Assembly: GCF_003287275.1 (NCBI RefSeq)
Contig: NZ_QEVW01000006.1
Span: 248,001-312,000 of the forward strand
DNA length: 64,000 bases
Source: Paenibacillus taichungensis
GTDB taxonomy: Bacteria; Bacillota; Bacilli; Paenibacillales; Paenibacillaceae
Reading direction: 5' to 3'
Under the pieces are notes generated by a model. That model saw nothing but the letters and a program-made list of their open reading frames with translations. It did no database searches and had not been told where the DNA came from. Shown here in pieces: positions 1-8,820 of the stretch (position 1 is its first letter; each line of letters begins with the position of its first letter). A program made the position numbers and the translations under genes.

Positions 1-116
1 AGTGTGTTCTCGGGATGTTCCGTTGGAAAGCTGCACCAATCTTCAATTTCCCCTCGCTCGTTACCTACACCACATACAAACTTCGTTCCACCAGCTTCTA
101 TTGCTCCTATACGCAT
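1..116 (-). CDS. ROK-family fructokinase, N-terminal part (cut by window edge)
   Basis: Partial gene reading off the left edge. The first 38 residues begin MRIGAIEAGGTKFVCGVG, which is the ATP-binding phosphate-1 region (xGGTK) of ROK sugar kinases, and the version with an EAGGTK start is typical of bacterial fructokinases (ScrK/GmuE type). The ATG at 114-116 has a GAGGGGG ribosome binding site about 8 bases upstream. It starts 19 bases after the sacA stop, so it is the last visible gene of the sucrose operon. Inferred job: phosphorylation of the fructose released by SacA. Substrate is inferred from context; other ROK kinases (mannose, glucose) share the motif. Confidence 0.85.
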   Translation of the reverse strand, partial: MRIGAIEAGGTKFVCGVGNERGEIEDWCSFPTEHPENT

Positions 117-135
117 CTTACAGTCCCCCTCACGA

Positions 136-1617
136 TTATTCCGACTGACATTCAACCCGGATGGGGGATAGCTCGTAGATATGAAGCGAAGCAAATACTA
201 CATCCTTATTTTCGGACCGAACAGAGATTCCCTCGGAACCTACATCCGGATAGATCAGATCCGTAATAACCGCTTGACCGTCATTGGCAAATACCTCTAC
301 GGATGAGTAATCCACATAAATACGCAGATGTTGGTTTCCGTCCACTGCTTTTAATCCAGCTGCATGGCGACCCATGAAATGTTCATGAAAACCCGATATA
401 CCCGATCGACTGCGATCAACATATACCTCATTCTGGCTAGCGTCCACACCAATGAGCGTTTCGTTGTCCGCACCACTTCGTAATGCAAATTGAACAGACT
501 GATCAGAAGCCCATTCCGCATAAATCTCATAGTTTACTAGGCGCAAGGTGTTCAACTGCTCACTCACTTGACTGATGGAAGCATTCCGTAAGGACAGTAC
601 TGGCGTACGGGCGTGCTTGAGCTCGCGTGCAGGACGCTGAACCAGCAGGACTTCTCCGTCCCTTTTCTCCAATGTCAGCTCTCTTGCAATCGTCATCGCA
701 CCGCGGTAACCTTCGGTTGGTGTCTGATTGGCATACATCCAATTGCTCATCCAGCCCATAAACAGGCGTCTGCCGTCTTCTGCCGGAATGTCGGACCAAC
801 TGACCCCTGCGTAGTTATCCCGACCATGATCAAGCCAGCGAACGGTAAGGGAAGCTTCATCTGGAACAAATGTAAGCCCATCAAAATCTCCAGTGAAGTA
901 CTGCGTCCTGGAGCCCTCCTTAAAGGCCGGATCTGCACCAATGCTGACGAGCATCACCCATTTCTCCTGGCTCGCATCCCCATCCACGGCCAGCGGGAAC
1001 AGATCAGGGCACTCCCAGACGCCATCATGCGAACCGATCCCGGCGCCGAATTCACTGCCCAATGCCCAATCCTTCAGATCGGGAGAATGGTACAGACATA
1101 CCGTCTGACCACAAGCGATAATCATAACCCATTCCTTGGTCTGCTCATGCCAGAACACTTTGGGATCACGGAAATCCACGAACGACTCATGCTCCAGCAC
1201 CGGATTCCCCTCGTATTTCATCCATGTTCTGCCACTGTCCTTACTATAAGCAAGGCTCTGTCGCTGAATTGGATGATCGTTTGGCACCTCCTGATGATGG
1301 GTGAAAATAGCCACCAGTCCTGGCTCATCGTCAAAGAATCCGGACGTATTGTTCCAGTCCACCACGGCACTGCCGGAGAATATCATGCCAAGTTCATCCG
1401 GCGTCAAAGCTACAGGAAGCTCTTCCCAGGTAACCAGATCCTTGGTCACCGCATGTCCCCAATGCATTGGTCCCCAGGTTGTGCCAAACGGTTGATGCTG
1501 ATAGAACAGGTGATACTCACCTTTGAAAAATACCATGCCATTCGGGTCATTCATCCACTTCTCCTTGGGTGAGAAGTGATAGACGCCCCGGTAATCGATT
1601 GTTGAAATGGTAGACAT
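136..1617 (-). CDS. sacA: Sucrose-6-phosphate hydrolase / beta-fructofuranosidase (GH32)
   Basis: A 493-residue cytoplasmic GH32 enzyme hydrolysing the fructose bond of sucrose, sucrose-6-phosphate or short fructans. The family signature WMNDPNG is at residues 21-27 with nucleophile Asp24; the RDP motif is at 150-152 and the EC motif, with acid/base Glu202, is at 202-203. A five-bladed propeller length is followed by a C-terminal beta-sandwich, as in SacA/ScrB. There is no signal peptide. The start has an AAAGGAG site 9 bases upstream. It lies between a sugar ABC binding protein and a fructokinase. Because uptake is by an ABC transporter and not a PTS, the natural substrate is probably unphosphorylated sucrose or a fructo-oligosaccharide; that part is inference. 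Confidence 0.93.
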   Translation of the reverse strand: MSTISTIDYRGVYHFSPKEKWMNDPNGMVFFKGEYHLFYQHQPFGTTWGPMHWGHAVTKDLVTWEELPVALTPDELGMIFSGSAVVDWNNTSGFFDDEPGLVAIFTHHQEVPNDHPIQRQSLAYSKDSGRTWMKYEGNPVLEHESFVDFRDPKVFWHEQTKEWVMIIACGQTVCLYHSPDLKDWALGSEFGAGIGSHDGVWECPDLFPLAVDGDASQEKWVMLVSIGADPAFKEGSRTQYFTGDFDGLTFVPDEASLTVRWLDHGRDNYAGVSWSDIPAEDGRRLFMGWMSNWMYANQTPTEGYRGAMTIARELTLEKRDGEVLLVQRPARELKHARTPVLSLRNASISQVSEQLNTLRLVNYEIYAEWASDQSVQFALRSGADNETLIGVDASQNEVYVDRSRSGISGFHEHFMGRHAAGLKAVDGNQHLRIYVDYSSVEVFANDGQAVITDLIYPDVGSEGISVRSENKDVVFASLHIYELSPIRVECQSE

Positions 1618-1717
1618 ATTGGTTTACTCCTTTGAATCAAACTGTTGAAGAGGAAACTTTGCTTCACTCACGCACCTTAATGCTATGTACGGCAAGAGTC
1701 TCCTCATCCAGTTTGTT

Positions 1718-3325
1718 TTATTGGGTGTTGCGGTCATATCCCGCTTGTTTAATCTGCAGCCACTCTTGTAATCCCAGACGATCCAGCTCTTTCAGATAAG
1801 CGTCCCACTCCTGATCGATCTTTCCATTCTGGTACCATTCCGTGCGCATACGCAGCACATAGGCGAACAGATCAGTCTCAATGGTGGAAAGGCGGTCGAG
1901 TTCATCGATTGAGAAAAATACACTTGGATAGACGTTTTCTGCTTTCATATGCGGAACCATATATTTATCAAGCAGGTCCATACGCCATGCAGCATCTTCC
2001 GGTTTGGTCGTGTATTTGTCATAGTAACTGTCGAGGATAGCCAGTGGTCCTGCAATACTCGTTTTCTGTCTGAGCTCTACAGGTGCAGCGCCTTCCAGCG
2101 GCAGATGCTTCAGCATGCCTTTGGCTTCATCGAATTCAAAAATATTCTGCTGTGTCTCATCACCGTAAGTTCCCCAGTTGTTCTGCACGGATTGGAGCGG
2201 ATCGTACAATTGGTCCACCCACTTCGCTGTGGATTCCAGATTTTTATTGCTGCTCGTAACAACCATGCGTCCCCGGTCTAGACCAATACCGTTTGTACGT
2301 GTGACATTAATTTCTCCATTGGGACCAGCAACCGGAGGCAGAATATCATAGGTATCATTCATGCCTGTAATGTTGGCCTTATCCCAAGTGAAGTACATGC
2401 CATACTTGTTGTCTTTGCCCTTGGCCAGATACGTATTCCAATCCTGCTGATAGGCTTCCACATCCACAAGACCTTCCTGAACCAGTTCGTGAATGTATTT
2501 GACCGCTTCTTTGTAGCCTTCATCCGCTGCCGTGAAGACCACTTTTCCATCGTTGGTCACCACGGTGTGGTCCCAGTTCTCCCCGAGTCCAAATGCTGCA
2601 AATAAAAATGTCAGATCTTCTCCGCCCGGCTTGTTAATGAAGGACAACGGAATTTCGTCAGCCTTGCCATTGCCGTTCGGGTCCTGGGTTTTGAACGCAA
2701 TCAGCACTTGTTTCAGTTCTTCGGTTGTCGTTGGCATCTTCAGTCCGAGCTTGTTCAGCCATTCCACGTTGATCCAGGGCAAGTCATCAACCGCCTGTAT
2801 ACGCTGCTTGCCACTTCCGAGCTCCTCAATCCAGGGAAAGGAATAAATATGTCCGTCTGGTGCCGTAATCATGCTCTTGTATTCGGGAGCTTCCTCCAGC
2901 ACCTTTTGCAGATTCGGCATGTATTGCTCAATCATGTCCTCCAGTGGAATGATGGCTCCATCCTTAGCCAGTTTCAGGAGATCATAATCCCCATAACCTG
3001 CGTCAAAGATGGCATCGGGCAAATCACCGCTGGCTACCGCCAGGTTTCTTTTTTCCGCAAACACATCACTCGTATAGTTCTTCCAGTTGATATGCACATT
3101 GGTTTTCTCTTCGAGTCTCTTGTTAATCAGCTTCTCATTCGGATCAGCAGGGGCCAGCGGAGAACTCTGTGTTATAAAATTCAATGTCACTTTGCCATCA
3201 GGCGACTGGGCTTCACTCGCTGCACCGCCTCCTCCCCCGCCACACGCCGAGAGCAGGAGCATGGCTGACAACATGGAGATGGATGCCGTTGTAGCGGCTT
3301 TTCTGGACTTGTTCACTTTTTTCAT
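1718..3325 (-). CDS. Sugar ABC transporter substrate-binding lipoprotein (LplA-type)
   Basis: A 535-residue extracellular solute-binding protein. The N-terminus is a lipoprotein signal with lipobox LLLSAC, followed by a glycine run, so it is anchored on the outer face of the membrane. The large size, the 'KRLEEKTNVHINWKN' type opening and the co-transcribed LplB/LplC permeases fit the LplA/YtcQ class of oligosaccharide-binding proteins common in Paenibacillus. The ATG has a CGGAGG site 9 bases upstream. It sits third in the operon, after both permeases. Inferred ligand: sucrose or fructan oligosaccharide, from the adjacent GH32 hydrolase and fructokinase. Confidence 0.9.
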   Translation of the reverse strand: MKKVNKSRKAATTASISMLSAMLLLSACGGGGGGAASEAQSPDGKVTLNFITQSSPLAPADPNEKLINKRLEEKTNVHINWKNYTSDVFAEKRNLAVASGDLPDAIFDAGYGDYDLLKLAKDGAIIPLEDMIEQYMPNLQKVLEEAPEYKSMITAPDGHIYSFPWIEELGSGKQRIQAVDDLPWINVEWLNKLGLKMPTTTEELKQVLIAFKTQDPNGNGKADEIPLSFINKPGGEDLTFLFAAFGLGENWDHTVVTNDGKVVFTAADEGYKEAVKYIHELVQEGLVDVEAYQQDWNTYLAKGKDNKYGMYFTWDKANITGMNDTYDILPPVAGPNGEINVTRTNGIGLDRGRMVVTSSNKNLESTAKWVDQLYDPLQSVQNNWGTYGDETQQNIFEFDEAKGMLKHLPLEGAAPVELRQKTSIAGPLAILDSYYDKYTTKPEDAAWRMDLLDKYMVPHMKAENVYPSVFFSIDELDRLSTIETDLFAYVLRMRTEWYQNGKIDQEWDAYLKELDRLGLQEWLQIKQAGYDRNTQ

Positions 3326-3381
3326 GATAATGACCTCCGTGGATTGTGTTGGGTCGAACGTGCTTTATTTCAGGCTGTTCA

Positions 3382-4263
3382 CTATTTAAGTGAACCTACC
3401 ATGACACCTTTTTCGAAATATTTCTGAAAGAACGGATACATGATGATGAGTGGCAGACTCGAAATGACAATGGCTGAATATTTGATCATTTCCGAGAGCC
3501 GTTTCAGTTCAGCCATCGCAAGCTGATCACTGATCATGCCCGGTGCAGCCTGATTCTGAATCAGAATGGAGCGCAGAACGAGCTGTAACGGATGGAGGTT
3601 CGGATTATCCAGATAGATCATGGCGTCAAAATAGGAATTCCACTGCCCTACAAACGCGTACAACGCGAGGACAAAAATGATGGGTTTCGATAACGGAATG
3701 ACGATCTGAAAGAAAATCTTCATCTCGGAGGCGCCATCCACATTGGCAGCTTCTTTCAGTTCTCGCGGTACCCCTTTGAAGAAGGTTCTGGAGAGAATGA
3801 TGTTCCAGACGTTGACTGCGCCTGGGATGATAATGGCCCATACCGTGTCCAGCATGCCGAGATTACGAACAAGCAGATAGGTAGGAATCAAACCGCCACC
3901 GAAGAACATCGTGATGATAAATATAATCATGAAAAATCCTCGCCCAGCCAACCTTTCGTCAGACAAGGCATACCCTGCAAATATCGAGACGGTCACCGTC
4001 ACGAGTGCAAAGGAAACCGAGTACAGCACCGCATTGGCAAACCCTCGAATCATGGCCGGATTGGACAAAATCATCTGATACCCATCCAGACTCCAGTCGG
4101 ACACATTGAAGGACAGTCCACGGTTCAGCAGCACCGTTGGGTCCATGAATGAGGCAACTACGATATAAATCAGGGGGACAACCACAACCAGTACGGCACA
4201 GGTGAGAAAAATCGCGTTCAGCGCGAGGATCAGACGATCCAGTCCCGTATGTTTGACTACCAT
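3382..4263 (-). CDS. Sugar ABC transporter permease, LplC/MalG-type
   Basis: A 293-residue inner-membrane permease with six predicted membrane segments. The EAA loop that contacts the ATPase is visible (LKEAANVDGASEMKIFF). A longer reading frame starts at 4302, but it would overlap the upstream permease by 23 bases; the ATG at 4261-4263 has an AAAGGAG site 8-9 bases upstream and starts MVVKHTGLDRL, so I chose it. The C-terminus ends FEKGVMVGSLK, typical of LplC/YtcP. It forms the channel with the neighbouring LplB-type subunit. No ATPase gene is present in the operon. Confidence 0.9.
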   Translation of the reverse strand: MVVKHTGLDRLILALNAIFLTCAVLVVVVPLIYIVVASFMDPTVLLNRGLSFNVSDWSLDGYQMILSNPAMIRGFANAVLYSVSFALVTVTVSIFAGYALSDERLAGRGFFMIIFIITMFFGGGLIPTYLLVRNLGMLDTVWAIIIPGAVNVWNIILSRTFFKGVPRELKEAANVDGASEMKIFFQIVIPLSKPIIFVLALYAFVGQWNSYFDAMIYLDNPNLHPLQLVLRSILIQNQAAPGMISDQLAMAELKRLSEMIKYSAIVISSLPLIIMYPFFQKYFEKGVMVGSLK

Positions 4264-4279
4264 GGATAACACTCCTTTC

Positions 4280-5242
4280 CTAATAGAGGCCTTCGCCTTC
4301 ATTCAATTTCTTCACGATCAGATTCACAGTAACCAGCAAAATGACATTGATGACCGAGTTGAACAATCCCACTGCCGCAGAATAAGCGTAATCTCCGGAC
4401 TGCAAGCCCACCTTGTAGACATACGTGGCAATGATCTCAGAGGAAGGCAGGTTCATTGACGTCTGCATCAAGTAGGCCTTCTCAAATCCAATCGACATGA
4501 TCCCGCCAGCGGCAAGAATAAATACGATGGCCATAATCGGTCGAATCGTCGGAAGGTCGATATGGCGAATACGCTGAATGAGATTCGCTCCATCCAGATT
4601 GGCTGCATTGTGAAGTTCCGGATCGACATTGGCCAAAGCAGCGACATAGATGATGGAAGCCCAACCCGCCCCGGTCCAGATATCCGACAAAATGTATATC
4701 CAGCGGAAATATTCCGGCTCGGACATGAACATGATTGGCTGACCGGTAATCCAAGTGGCGAACTGGTTAATCGGTCCTGTCGGGGATAGAAAGATGAACA
4801 GCATACCCACAACGACAACAACCGAGATGAAATTGGGGGCATACAGAAACAATTGGATGTTTTTCTTCACTCCGGCCTTACGTACCTGATTGAGCATGAG
4901 TGCAAGCAAAATCGGTACAGGAAAGCTGAATATCAATCCAAAAAAGCTAAGTTTAAGCGTATTCATAAAAATGACATCAAAATTGGGCGAAGCTAAAAAC
5001 TTCTCAAAATGCTTCAAACCTACCCACTCACTGCCCATGATGCCTTTGATCGGACTAAAATCCTTAAATGCAATAATGGCTCCGTACATCGGGATGTATT
5101 TGAAGATAAGGGTCAGGATCAGAGCTGGTGCGAGTAACAAATACAAAAAATAATTCTTTTTGAACTGCTGCATCCTGCCGGTTGATGTCCTCTCTTTCAA
5201 CGCCCTTCCTGTACCTTTTTTGGTATCCACCGTGTTTTCCAA
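4280..5242 (-). CDS. Sugar ABC transporter permease, LplB/UgpA-type
   Basis: About 320 residues with six membrane segments. The opening KNYFLYLLLAPALILTLIFKYIPMYG is family-typical, and the EAA loop (LHNAANLDGANLIQRI) is a weak variant. The frame is open to a TTG at 5275 and has an ATG at 5260, but neither has a usable ribosome binding site; a TTG at 5240-5242 lies 7 bases after GGAGG and is my preferred start. It is first in the sucrose operon and faces the divergent LacI gene across a 430-base control region. Confidence 0.87.
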   Translation of the reverse strand: MENTVDTKKGTGRALKERTSTGRMQQFKKNYFLYLLLAPALILTLIFKYIPMYGAIIAFKDFSPIKGIMGSEWVGLKHFEKFLASPNFDVIFMNTLKLSFFGLIFSFPVPILLALMLNQVRKAGVKKNIQLFLYAPNFISVVVVVGMLFIFLSPTGPINQFATWITGQPIMFMSEPEYFRWIYILSDIWTGAGWASIIYVAALANVDPELHNAANLDGANLIQRIRHIDLPTIRPIMAIVFILAAGGIMSIGFEKAYLMQTSMNLPSSEIIATYVYKVGLQSGDYAYSAAVGLFNSVINVILLVTVNLIVKKLNEGEGLY

Positions 5243-5675
5243 CACATGACCTCCGTTCATTCCTGAAGTTGACAATTGTTTGTAGTAAGGGCTTTCATTA
5301 TTTACAATTGCTCATTTGATAATTTACAATTTAGCAGGTAATCTAGGCATCAGTCAATATGTAATGTAAAAAATAATTGTGCATTTGATAACATTTTGTG
5401 AGTTTTTTGAGTTCTGAATGTGCATTTCATTGTATATATAACGTTTATTTCTTTCCCTTCAACCTATCATCGCCACTATTAGCAGTAGGATATTTAGAAC
5501 TAATTATCATTTGTAACGAAACTGCTGAATACAAATAACAGCGCACTGTCTGATTCAAAATGTAAACTTGATTGTGCATATGTAAAATTAAGATTGCTAT
5601 TTGTTCCGATCTATTATACATTTGACTAAGATAATACTATGGACGACCATATGATCATTAGAGGTGAAGCACTAG
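5243..5675. promoter_or_regulatory. Divergent control region between sugar operon and LacI gene
   Basis: AT-rich non-coding region of about 430 bases. It must hold the leftward promoter of the permease-sacA operon and the rightward promoter of the lacI gene. It has four related copies of a 16-base motif (see the separate repeat entry) and a CpG-centred TATAACGTTTA at about 5437-5447 that resembles LacI-family half-sites. No open reading frame is supported here. Confidence 0.7.
5307..5590 (+). repeat. Four copies of an ATTGTGCATTTGATAA-like motif
   Basis: Copies begin at 5307 (ATTGCTCATTTGATAA), 5376 (ATTGTGCATTTGATAA), 5417 (AATGTGCATTTCATTG) and 5571 (ATTGTGCATATGTAAA). All four are in the same orientation. 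A fifth, weaker match is at 5613 (ATTATACATTTGACTAA). The spacings are 69, 41 and 154 bases. They lie only in the divergent control region, so they are candidate binding sites for the adjacent LacI-type regulator or for another activator. The motif lacks the usual central CG of LacI operators. Confidence 0.6.
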
Positions 5676-6737
5676 ATGGCAAAAGAAAAAATCACGATAC
5701 AGGACATCGCGGATGCTTTGGGCATCTCCCGGAATACAGCTTCCAAAGCCTTGAATGATAGCGGAAATATCCCGGATGAGACACGTAATCGTGTAATTAA
5801 AAAAGCAATTGAACTTAAATATAAACAGTTTGCCTATATGGAAAATGAGCATGTTCTAACCAAGGCTCCAAGCAATATCGCCCTGTTAACAGAGAATCTG
5901 CCCAATACATCCCACTTTGGTTCGATGTTAATCAGTGGTCTGGAGAAAAGAATCAGCGCAGAAGGATACAATCTCTCCATTCATATCGTGCGTGAGGTAG
6001 ATCAGGACTCACTTACACTTCCCAACAATTTTGATATTTCCAACGTGGACGGTATCATTTGCATTGAATTGTTTGATCTGAAATATACTCAGCTTATTAC
6101 TGATCTCGGAATTCCCACGATCTTCATCGATTGCGCTTCCGACATATGTTATCCGGAATTTCATGCCGATTTGCTGTTGATGGAGAACGAGCACAGCACG
6201 TATCAGTTAACCAGAAAATTAATTGAGAGTGGATACAACCATATTGGATTTGCCGGGGATTACAATCATTGCAAAAGCTTCAACGAACGTTGGGTAGGAT
6301 ACCAGCGGGCTATGCTGGAGGCGGGTTTGCAGGTCGATCCATCCCAATGCATTGTGGATGATGACCGCCTGTTCTTCTCGAAGCCCGGCTGGTTGAACGA
6401 GCGAGTGGCAGAACTGAAGTCGCTGCCGGATGCGTATGTATGTGCCAACGACTTTATCGCCGTCGAACTGATCAGAGCGTTGAGAGCGAGGAATATTACT
6501 GTTCCTCAGGATATTGTAATATGCGGATTCGATAATGCGCCTGAATCACGGATTATTGAGCCTCCATTAACAACTGTGCATATTTACAGCAACGAAATGG
6601 GCATCAAAGCTGCGGAGATGCTGTTATCCCGAATTGACAATCCGTCACAGCCTTATCAGGTCTCGCATATCGTGACCAAACCGATCATACGGGAGTCCAC
6701 ACCCACTATGATGAAGGCCAATCCACAGACCGTTTAA
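5676..6737 (+). CDS. LacI-family transcriptional regulator
   Basis: A 353-residue DNA-binding regulator. The N-terminal LacI helix-turn-helix and hinge are clear (ITIQDIADALGISRNTASKA at residues 6-25, then PDETRNRVIKKAIELKY). The rest is a periplasmic-binding-protein-like effector domain ending with the family sequence VICGFDNAPESRII and a TTVHIYSNEMGIKAAEML segment. The start has AGAGGTG 9 bases upstream. It is divergent from the sugar operon, so it most likely controls it in response to sucrose, fructose or a derived phosphate; the ligand is inference. Confidence 0.92.
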   Translation: MAKEKITIQDIADALGISRNTASKALNDSGNIPDETRNRVIKKAIELKYKQFAYMENEHVLTKAPSNIALLTENLPNTSHFGSMLISGLEKRISAEGYNLSIHIVREVDQDSLTLPNNFDISNVDGIICIELFDLKYTQLITDLGIPTIFIDCASDICYPEFHADLLLMENEHSTYQLTRKLIESGYNHIGFAGDYNHCKSFNERWVGYQRAMLEAGLQVDPSQCIVDDDRLFFSKPGWLNERVAELKSLPDAYVCANDFIAVELIRALRARNITVPQDIVICGFDNAPESRIIEPPLTTVHIYSNEMGIKAAEMLLSRIDNPSQPYQVSHIVTKPIIRESTPTMMKANPQTV

Positions 6738-6770
6738 CCTGTCTCATATCCCATAGACCTCTAAAAAAAT

Positions 6771-6820
6771 AAAAAGCCGTATCTTTCACGCAGAATAGAT
6801 CGTGAAGGATACGGCTTTTT
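6771..6820. terminator. Bidirectional rho-independent terminator
   Basis: A 20-base stem with one mismatch (AAAAAGCCGTATCTTTCACG pairing with CGTGAAGGATACGGCTTTTT) around a 10-base loop. A-run and T-run flanks let it serve both the lacI gene and the convergent efeU gene. Confidence 0.92.
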
Positions 6821-6910
6821 ACATAGGGACTTAAGGATACTCTTTGATGATGGCAATCATCATATGACGTGAACAGGACGCAGCCTCTAACCAAAATTCG
6901 CAGCTCCGTG

Positions 6911-8806
6911 CTACACGGATGCCTTGGATGCTCCTTTGGCTGAACGTACTTCTGTACGAATCAAATTAAAGATCATAAAGAGCAGAACAACGAGTTGTGG
7001 AATAAAGGTCTCCCATGTCGGATACATGCCAAGCCAACCAATTGTCGGCAGACTTGGTGCGACATGAGCCCCAAGGGTTGCCGAAACTTGTAGGGAGTGA
7101 ATACTCTCTCCAAGGAAACGAAATACCAGATAATAAATCAGCAGCGTTGCGGTCAGGAAAAACCATCGTACAGGCAGACGTACACTGAACTGAATAATGG
7201 CCACAGCCAATACAATCAGGATGAGCAACGCCGCCCCCATACCGATCAACATCTGCGAGGTCTCAATTGCAGGCGCCATGCCGATATAAAAGATTGCAGT
7301 CTCTGCACCTTCTCGCAATATGGCAAGACCCGCCACAGCGAAGAGTGACCACAGACTTCCCCGGGCCAGTGCACCCCCCACCTGTCGCTGTACATAGCTA
7401 TTCCAGGAGCGGGTATTCGATTTGCTATGCATCCAATGTCCAACCGTCAGCATCAGTACAACGGCAGCAAGGCCCGTATACCCTTCAATCATCTCCCTTG
7501 TGCTGCCCGATGATGCCACAGCTAGGGTCAGCGACAGCACAACAGCCAGCGCCGCACTGATCAGCAGGCCACTACCAGCTCCCGCCCAGATCCAGCGCCG
7601 GGCCGCATTCTCTCCACTCTTCTTGGCATAAGCAAGCAATGCAGACAGTACCAGAATGGCTTCCAATCCTTCGCGGAGCAGAATTAATGCCGCATCCCAA
7701 GCCGTGTATGAGGTGGTAGCCGTTAACGGCTCCAGCCGATTGATCATACGGGTTACAACCTCGGATGCCTTCACCGTATTTGGCGGATTGGAGACGACAT
7801 ACCCGGATGCTTCCGCCATCTCATTCTCAATTGCCGTATATGAAGCCGGAGATGATATCTGTACCTGACCTTCAACCAAAGGCCAGGCCACGATAAACCG
7901 CTCCAATCCCGCCGCAGCAGAAGTGGCATCCCCCGCCTGAATTTGCTTCTCTATTTGCTCCAGTAATTTCAGCAGGTCGGATAATGAAGAAGCCTCTGAG
8001 GATGCTGATGTATCCTCAACTTCCCCTTCCTTGAGTGTCCCTGCACTGTAGTCTGTGAGCAACGTGACCAGTTCCTGCATACGCTCTGTTGCCTGTACTT
8101 CCTTGCGGGGCTCGGCCTGCATTGCAATTCGAACCAAGCTGATGTCTTTTTCCAACTGGCTGTATACGCCAAAATGATCCTGACGGATTGGAGCTTCGGT
8201 GCCTTTCCAGGCCGTAACAATCCGTTTATAGGCAAGCTCTGCCTGAGTCCAATCGCCCTGTTCCATTGCATTCAAACTTTGACGTGCGTCTGGCAGCAAC
8301 CTTTCGGCGGCTTTACGTCCTGCGTCGTTGCTCTCTTCCGCACCTTGAAACGCCTCAATGTACTGATTGGTCGCACGGGCCAGATCGGCCAGTGCTTGCT
8401 TGGCAGCATCAGAATCATTGCCCGCCAGTGCCTGTTCGGCTTTGGACAAGGCTTCACCTACAACGCTGGCGGTCGTCGCAACCTGATCAGCATTCTGCCC
8501 CGGCTCCAACGTGCTGGCATCATTCCACAGTTGCCGGAATTCGGCGACGTCCTCTGTGGCTTCTGTCAGCTTGCCCTGTCCCGCTTCAACCAAGGCGCTG
8601 CCTACAGGCGGCAATAGACTATCCAGTTGTTTTTGCACAGACTGCTCATTGTTTTGTAGCCCTTCAGCAGAAGCGTGTGGCATATCTAGTAAACGAATTA
8701 CCCCAGACCCCACCATCAGGAACACCAGCAGCATCAGCAAGGAGCGCATCAATCTTCCTTTGTACAGCCGCTTCTGCGCCTTCCGATCTGCGATCCTGCC
8801 CATCAT
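6911..8806 (-). CDS. efeU: FTR1-family iron permease with long extracellular domain (EfeU)
   Basis: About 631 residues. An N-terminal membrane or signal segment is followed by some 330 residues of soluble, helix-rich, Ala/Glu-rich sequence, then a seven-helix FTR1 permease. The iron-binding REGLE motif (LREGLEAILVLSALLAYAKK) and the second REGAE motif (LREGAETAIFYIGMA) are intact. The frame opens at 8821, overlapping the efeB stop, but GGGGAGG lies 6 bases before the ATG at 8804-8806, so I use that start. It is the last gene of efeO-efeB-efeU. Known role of the family: ferrous/ferric iron import with EfeO and EfeB. Confidence 0.93.
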   Translation of the reverse strand: MMGRIADRKAQKRLYKGRLMRSLLMLLVFLMVGSGVIRLLDMPHASAEGLQNNEQSVQKQLDSLLPPVGSALVEAGQGKLTEATEDVAEFRQLWNDASTLEPGQNADQVATTASVVGEALSKAEQALAGNDSDAAKQALADLARATNQYIEAFQGAEESNDAGRKAAERLLPDARQSLNAMEQGDWTQAELAYKRIVTAWKGTEAPIRQDHFGVYSQLEKDISLVRIAMQAEPRKEVQATERMQELVTLLTDYSAGTLKEGEVEDTSASSEASSLSDLLKLLEQIEKQIQAGDATSAAAGLERFIVAWPLVEGQVQISSPASYTAIENEMAEASGYVVSNPPNTVKASEVVTRMINRLEPLTATTSYTAWDAALILLREGLEAILVLSALLAYAKKSGENAARRWIWAGAGSGLLISAALAVVLSLTLAVASSGSTREMIEGYTGLAAVVLMLTVGHWMHSKSNTRSWNSYVQRQVGGALARGSLWSLFAVAGLAILREGAETAIFYIGMAPAIETSQMLIGMGAALLILIVLAVAIIQFSVRLPVRWFFLTATLLIYYLVFRFLGESIHSLQVSATLGAHVAPSLPTIGWLGMYPTWETFIPQLVVLLFMIFNLIRTEVRSAKGASKASV

Positions 8807-8820
8807 CGTCATCCTCCCCA

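Noticed and set aside
613..1572. Long open frame opposite sacA (319 codons)
   Set aside because: It is antisense to a well-supported GH32 gene, has no ribosome binding site and shows no recognisable domain.
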